Under the pieces are notes generated by a model, which worked only from the letters and a program-made list of their open reading frames with translations, ran no database searches and had not been told where the DNA came from. A stretch of 6,322 nt of DNA from Sporomusaceae bacterium (GTDB taxonomy: Bacteria > Bacillota_C > Negativicutes > Sporomusales_B > UBA7701): contig JALHDI010000134.1 in the NCBI GenBank assembly GCA_022839045.1, positions 1 to 6,322 on the forward strand, read 5' to 3'. The translations under genes were made by a program, and so were the position numbers. Shown one piece after another: positions 6,074 through 6,322 of the stretch (position 1 is its first letter; each line of letters begins with the position of its first letter).

Positions 6074-6322
6074 ATGGCCAATCCGTCTGAGCAGACAATG
6101 ATGTTCAGAGTCGACAGCGAGGAGAAAAACGCTGCCGTCATCATCAACGCCGTCTATGAAGCGTTGAAGGAGAAAGGTTACAACCCCATCAACCAACTGG
6201 TAGGATACCTTCTGTCGGGAGATCCGACCTACATAACCAGTTATAAGAACGCCCGCACGCTGATCCGCAAGCTTGAGCGGGACGAATTGCTCGAAGAGCT
6301 GGTCAAGGCCTACCTGGAAAAG
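6074..6322 (+). CDS. ireB: UPF0297 / IreB (ReoM) family regulatory protein (3'-partial)
   Basis: IreB of Enterococcus faecalis and its Listeria homologue ReoM are small cytoplasmic proteins phosphorylated by PASTA-domain Ser/Thr kinases. ReoM controls ClpCP-dependent breakdown of MurA and so peptidoglycan synthesis. The 83 visible residues match the family throughout: an N-terminal SEQTMMF segment, then [29 protein letters not shown] and [17 protein letters not shown]. Thr8 in the QTM motif aligns with the phosphorylated Thr7 of ReoM. The family is usually just under 90 aa, so only a few codons should be missing beyond the right edge. ATG 6074 is preceded by a very strong ribosome site, AGGAGGG (6061-6067), six bases away. 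The gene follows alaS, as in many Bacillota, where a ruvX (yqgF) resolvase gene often comes next. The alaS terminator and a TATAAT suggest its own transcript. The family call is firm; regulation here is inferred. Confidence 0.95.
   Translation, partial: MANPSEQTMMFRVDSEEKNAAVIINAVYEALKEKGYNPINQLVGYLLSGDPTYITSYKNARTLIRKLERDELLEELVKAYLEK

Noticed and set aside
5016..6098. A 360-codon minus-strand open frame covering the end of alaS and the following gap
   Set aside because: It is a low-complexity Ser/Ala/Pro/Arg-rich translation, crosses the alaS terminator and promoter region, and has no plausible start context.
1..6322. Mobile elements, CRISPR arrays, tRNA or rRNA genes, toxin-antitoxin or defence genes
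   Set aside because: I saw no regularly spaced repeats, transposase-like frames, terminal inverted repeats, tRNA-like cloverleafs or relevant protein motifs. The region is conserved housekeeping chromosome.

Overview
The window is a stretch of conserved bacterial chromosome, read entirely on the + strand, with seven genes. The organism is most likely a high-GC member of the Bacillota (Firmicutes). Two things point there. The last gene encodes a UPF0297/IreB (ReoM, YrzL) protein, a family typical of Bacillota that sits just downstream of alaS. The run mnmA, YrrD-like PRC-barrel gene, YrrI-like AI-2E-family membrane protein, alaS, ireB also matches the order I recall from Bacillus subtilis (mnmA ... 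yrrD ... yrrI, alaS, yrzL). Coding regions are strongly G/C-biased at third positions, while the intergenic gaps before alaS and ireB are AT-rich. A high-GC Negativicutes (Sporomusaceae-like) or Clostridia genome would fit, but that finer placement is an inference.

Layout: (1) 2-1066, mnmA, missing its first codons at the left edge, followed by a terminator-like hairpin at 1106-1141. (2) 1213-2133, a tight cluster of three small genes: a two-domain PRC-barrel protein (YrrD-like), a 79-aa zinc-ribbon protein overlapping it by one base (TAATG), and a 65-aa YtxH-like glycine-zipper membrane protein overlapping the zinc-ribbon gene by 41 bases. (3) A 10-bp hairpin without a T tract, then a 341-aa AI-2E-family permease at 2186-3211. 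(4) A 122-base gap holding a consensus sigma-A-type promoter and a possible second upstream promoter, then alaS (3334-5949, TTG start) and a good intrinsic terminator. (5) A 124-base gap with a perfect TATAAT hexamer and a strong Shine-Dalgarno sequence, then ireB from 6074, cut off by the right edge a few codons before its expected end.

Functionally, the two large enzymes serve translation: MnmA makes the 2-thio group of the wobble uridine in Lys/Glu/Gln tRNAs, and AlaRS charges and proofreads tRNA-Ala. IreB/ReoM is a small phospho-regulator of cell-wall synthesis downstream of PASTA kinases. The three small proteins and the permease have no firmly established roles. No gap between genes exceeds about 150 bases. 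I see no mobile element, CRISPR array, tRNA or rRNA, and no convincing new biological system. The points most worth a second look are the uncharacterised zinc-ribbon/glycine-zipper pair with its unusual 41-base overlap, and the alaS upstream region, which has a near-ideal promoter but no T-box.
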